From: Sphingobacteriales bacterium
GTDB lineage: Bacteria > Bacteroidota > Bacteroidia > Sphingobacteriales > Sphingobacteriaceae
Reading direction: 5' to 3'
Assembly: GCA_014763615.1 (NCBI GenBank)
Contig: JACXVB010000016.1
Coordinates: 1 to 64,000 of the forward strand
Length of the DNA: 64,000 nt
This document shows positions 62,562 to 64,000 of this stretch, in pieces. Within the stretch, counting starts at the first letter, position 1. Each line of letters opens with the position of its first letter. Below the pieces are notes generated by a model. That model ran no database searches and had not been told where the DNA came from. It saw only the letters and a list, made by a program, of their open reading frames with translations. The position numbers and the translations under genes are program-made.

Positions 62562-63674
62562 TCATAAAACAGCTTCTAAATCAGCGATTAAATCATCAAT
62601 ATGTTCTAAACCAACTGAAACTCGTAAAAGATTCTTTGGCGTTTTGGTATCCGGACCTTCAACAGCGTAGCGGTGTTCTATCAAACTTTCTACACCACCC
62701 AAACTGGTAGCTTGAGTAAAGATTTTTAGACCATTAATGACTTGTTTCGCTTTTTCTTCTCCGTCTTTTAATAAAAAAGATAGCATCCCTCCAAAAGCCA
62801 ACATTTGTTTTTTAGCTAATTCATGCTGAGGATGAGATTTTAATCCAGGATAATAAACCAACTCTACCGCAGGATGGGCTTCTAAGAATTCAGCTAAAGC
62901 CTGAGCATTAGCCACATGGCCACGCATACGATAAGGTAAAGTTTTAATTCCTCGAGTCACCAAATAGCAATCAAATGGGGCTGGAACAGCACCTCCGTAA
63001 CTTTGAACAATTTTAATTTTATCCCAGAACTCATTGACTTCTTTAGTTACCAAAACACCTCCAGTAACATCAGAATGGCCATTCATATATTTTGTAGTAG
63101 AGTGCATCACGATATCGGCACCTAAACTTAAAGGTTGTTGGCAAATAGGAGAAGCGAAAGTATTATCCACCACAAAAATCAATTGATGTTCTTTTGCGAT
63201 GTGTGCGATCAGTTCTATATCACACAATTTCAAAAGTGGATTGGAAGGCGTTTCGGCCCAAATGAGTTTAGTTTCTCTTTTTATTGCATCAAAAATTTGC
63301 TCTGGCTGGGTATAATCCACAAAATCAAAAGTTAAGATTCCAGCAAATAGCAATTTTAATTGATTCCTTAAACCATGATACATATCATCCGGACAAATAA
63401 TATGGCTACCTGGTTCTAAAGCTTGAAAAACAGACATTCCAGCCGAATTTCCAGTTGAAAAAGCGCAAGCCTCAGCACCATTTTCTAGTGCAGCGATTAC
63501 ATTTTCTAATGCTTTCCTGTTCGGGTTAGTGGCTCTTGAATAAATATACCCACCCGGATAATCTCCGTCTTTTCCACGCTCAAAAGTGGTAGAAAGTGTA
63601 ATGGGCTGAATAGCAGCTCCTGTGTTAGCGTCTATTTGGTTCCCAGAGTGGATGGCTAAAGTTTCAATTTTCAT
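62562..63674 (-). CDS. metB: Cystathionine gamma-synthase-type PLP enzyme
   Basis: This 370-residue enzyme belongs to the Cys/Met metabolism PLP family. The PLP lysine is in the STTKYMNGHSDVTGGVLV segment near 200, and the PLP-phosphate region ACAFSTGNSAGMSVFQAL lies near 73. The Tyr-containing YPGGYIYSRATNPN near 37 is also standard. With metX next to it, transfer of O-acetylhomoserine to cysteine (cystathionine gamma-synthase) is the likeliest role; gamma-lyase or O-acetylhomoserine sulfhydrylase cannot be ruled out. I chose ATG 63674 (MKIETLAIHSGNQ). Confidence 0.88.
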   Translation of the reverse strand: MKIETLAIHSGNQIDANTGAAIQPITLSTTFERGKDGDYPGGYIYSRATNPNRKALENVIAALENGAEACAFSTGNSAGMSVFQALEPGSHIICPDDMYHGLRNQLKLLFAGILTFDFVDYTQPEQIFDAIKRETKLIWAETPSNPLLKLCDIELIAHIAKEHQLIFVVDNTFASPICQQPLSLGADIVMHSTTKYMNGHSDVTGGVLVTKEVNEFWDKIKIVQSYGGAVPAPFDCYLVTRGIKTLPYRMRGHVANAQALAEFLEAHPAVELVYYPGLKSHPQHELAKKQMLAFGGMLSFLLKDGEEKAKQVINGLKIFTQATSLGGVESLIEHRYAVEGPDTKTPKNLLRVSVGLEHIDDLIADLEAVL

Positions 63675-63701
63675 ATTTGTATTTTCTGATGACAATCGAC
63701 C

Positions 63702-63709
63702 CAAACTTA
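63702..63709 (-). promoter_or_regulatory. Candidate -7 box for metB
   Basis: On the minus strand TAAGTTTG matches TAnnTTTG exactly, 27 nt upstream of the metB ATG. It lies inside the longest frame, which supports the internal start. Confidence 0.4.
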
Positions 63710-63785
63710 ATAAAAGCAATCTTGTTTTACATTCTAATCACGTAACAAAAGCGCATTTTTCTTAATTTGCGCAAAATTCAAGTTT

Positions 63786-64000
63786 ATGAATTCAGAACAT
63801 CAGCTAGAAATTCTTTTAAAAGATCAAGATCTACCTCAACAACATCGATTAATTGCCGAAAAAGTAAAAAATGGCAAGCGAATCAGCTTTGATGAGGGCG
63901 TATATTTATATGAAAATGGTGAACTTTCATTTGTAGGAGTTTTAGCCAATTTTATCCGCGAAAAGCGACATGGCAACACCACTTATTTTAATCGTAATTT
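63786..64000 (+). CDS. mqnE: Aminofutalosine synthase MqnE (5' part, cut by window end)
   Basis: Only the first 71 codons are present. The product begins MNSEHQLEILLKDQDLPQQH and has KRISFDEGVYLYENGELSFV followed by GVLANFIREKRHGNTTYFNR. This is the start of a radical-SAM menaquinone enzyme of the MqnE/MqnC group; the CxxxCxxC cluster lies beyond the window edge. The wording is closest to MqnE. It is divergent from metB with a 111-bp spacer. The gene would support futalosine-pathway menaquinone synthesis. Confidence 0.8.
   Translation, partial: MNSEHQLEILLKDQDLPQQHRLIAEKVKNGKRISFDEGVYLYENGELSFVGVLANFIREKRHGNTTYFNRN

Overview
The window is AT-rich chromosomal DNA from a member of the Bacteroidota, most likely a Sphingobacteriales/Pedobacter-like organism. 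Supporting signs are the gene families present (cydAB with a short CydA, S41 and M28 lipoprotein peptidases, MnmA, a futalosine-pathway gene, double-ABC peptide transporters), several promoters matching the Bacteroidota -7 box TAnnTTTG, and a GGGCGT...AACGC-type dispersed intergenic repeat. This assignment is inference from gene content; no rRNA or other phylogenetic marker was searched. No tRNA, rRNA, CRISPR array, prophage or intact insertion sequence was recognised.

Layout. 0-9.5 kb: RNase R, a RelE/ParE-type toxin-antitoxin pair, a serine beta-lactamase-like hydrolase, a double-ATPase peptide ABC protein with an exonuclease, and cytochrome bd oxidase (cydAB). 9.6-17 kb: a TauE/DUF1634 pair, topA, a lipoprotein, mnmA, a dispersed repeat and a DUF2064 glycosyltransferase-like gene. 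17-26 kb: alaS, a class C acid phosphatase, galK divergent from an AraC-type regulator, an orphan histidine kinase and citrate synthase. 26-38 kb: a nucleoside permease, a lolD-like three-gene operon, two peptidases, smc, a small lipoprotein, and an ECF sigma factor followed by a membrane-anchored HtrA-like protease with an anti-sigma-like N-terminus. 38-44 kb: a split complex I locus, with nuoCD (after pdxH) and nuoAB separated by yqgE, purEK and a decayed VapBC-type toxin-antitoxin pair. 44.5-48 kb: an arsenic cluster (arsR, arsM, an arsN-like acetyltransferase, arsC) with no efflux pump, then an aldehyde dehydrogenase. 48-60 kb: housekeeping genes (kdsB, dNK, trpS, plsC, gatC, an ABC ATPase and permease, PduO, ispD, queA) and small proteins. 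60-64 kb: methionine biosynthesis (hom, metX, metB) and the start of mqnE.

The most interesting region is the control segment of metX-hom at 62152-62524. On the minus strand it has, in order, a promoter, a SAM-I-type riboswitch, a 38-codon ORF ending CYMCCMC (only Cys, Tyr and Met codons before the stop), a hairpin, and a segment just upstream of the metX start that is perfectly complementary over 8 nt to the leader's Met-Cys-Cys codons. This suggests two-layer control: SAM sensed by RNA, and Cys/Met supply sensed by ribosome stalling. Other points of interest are the sigma/protease-fusion pair, the split nuo locus carrying a toxin-antitoxin fossil, a HAD protein with Glu in place of the nucleophilic Asp, and several promoters that abut start codons.
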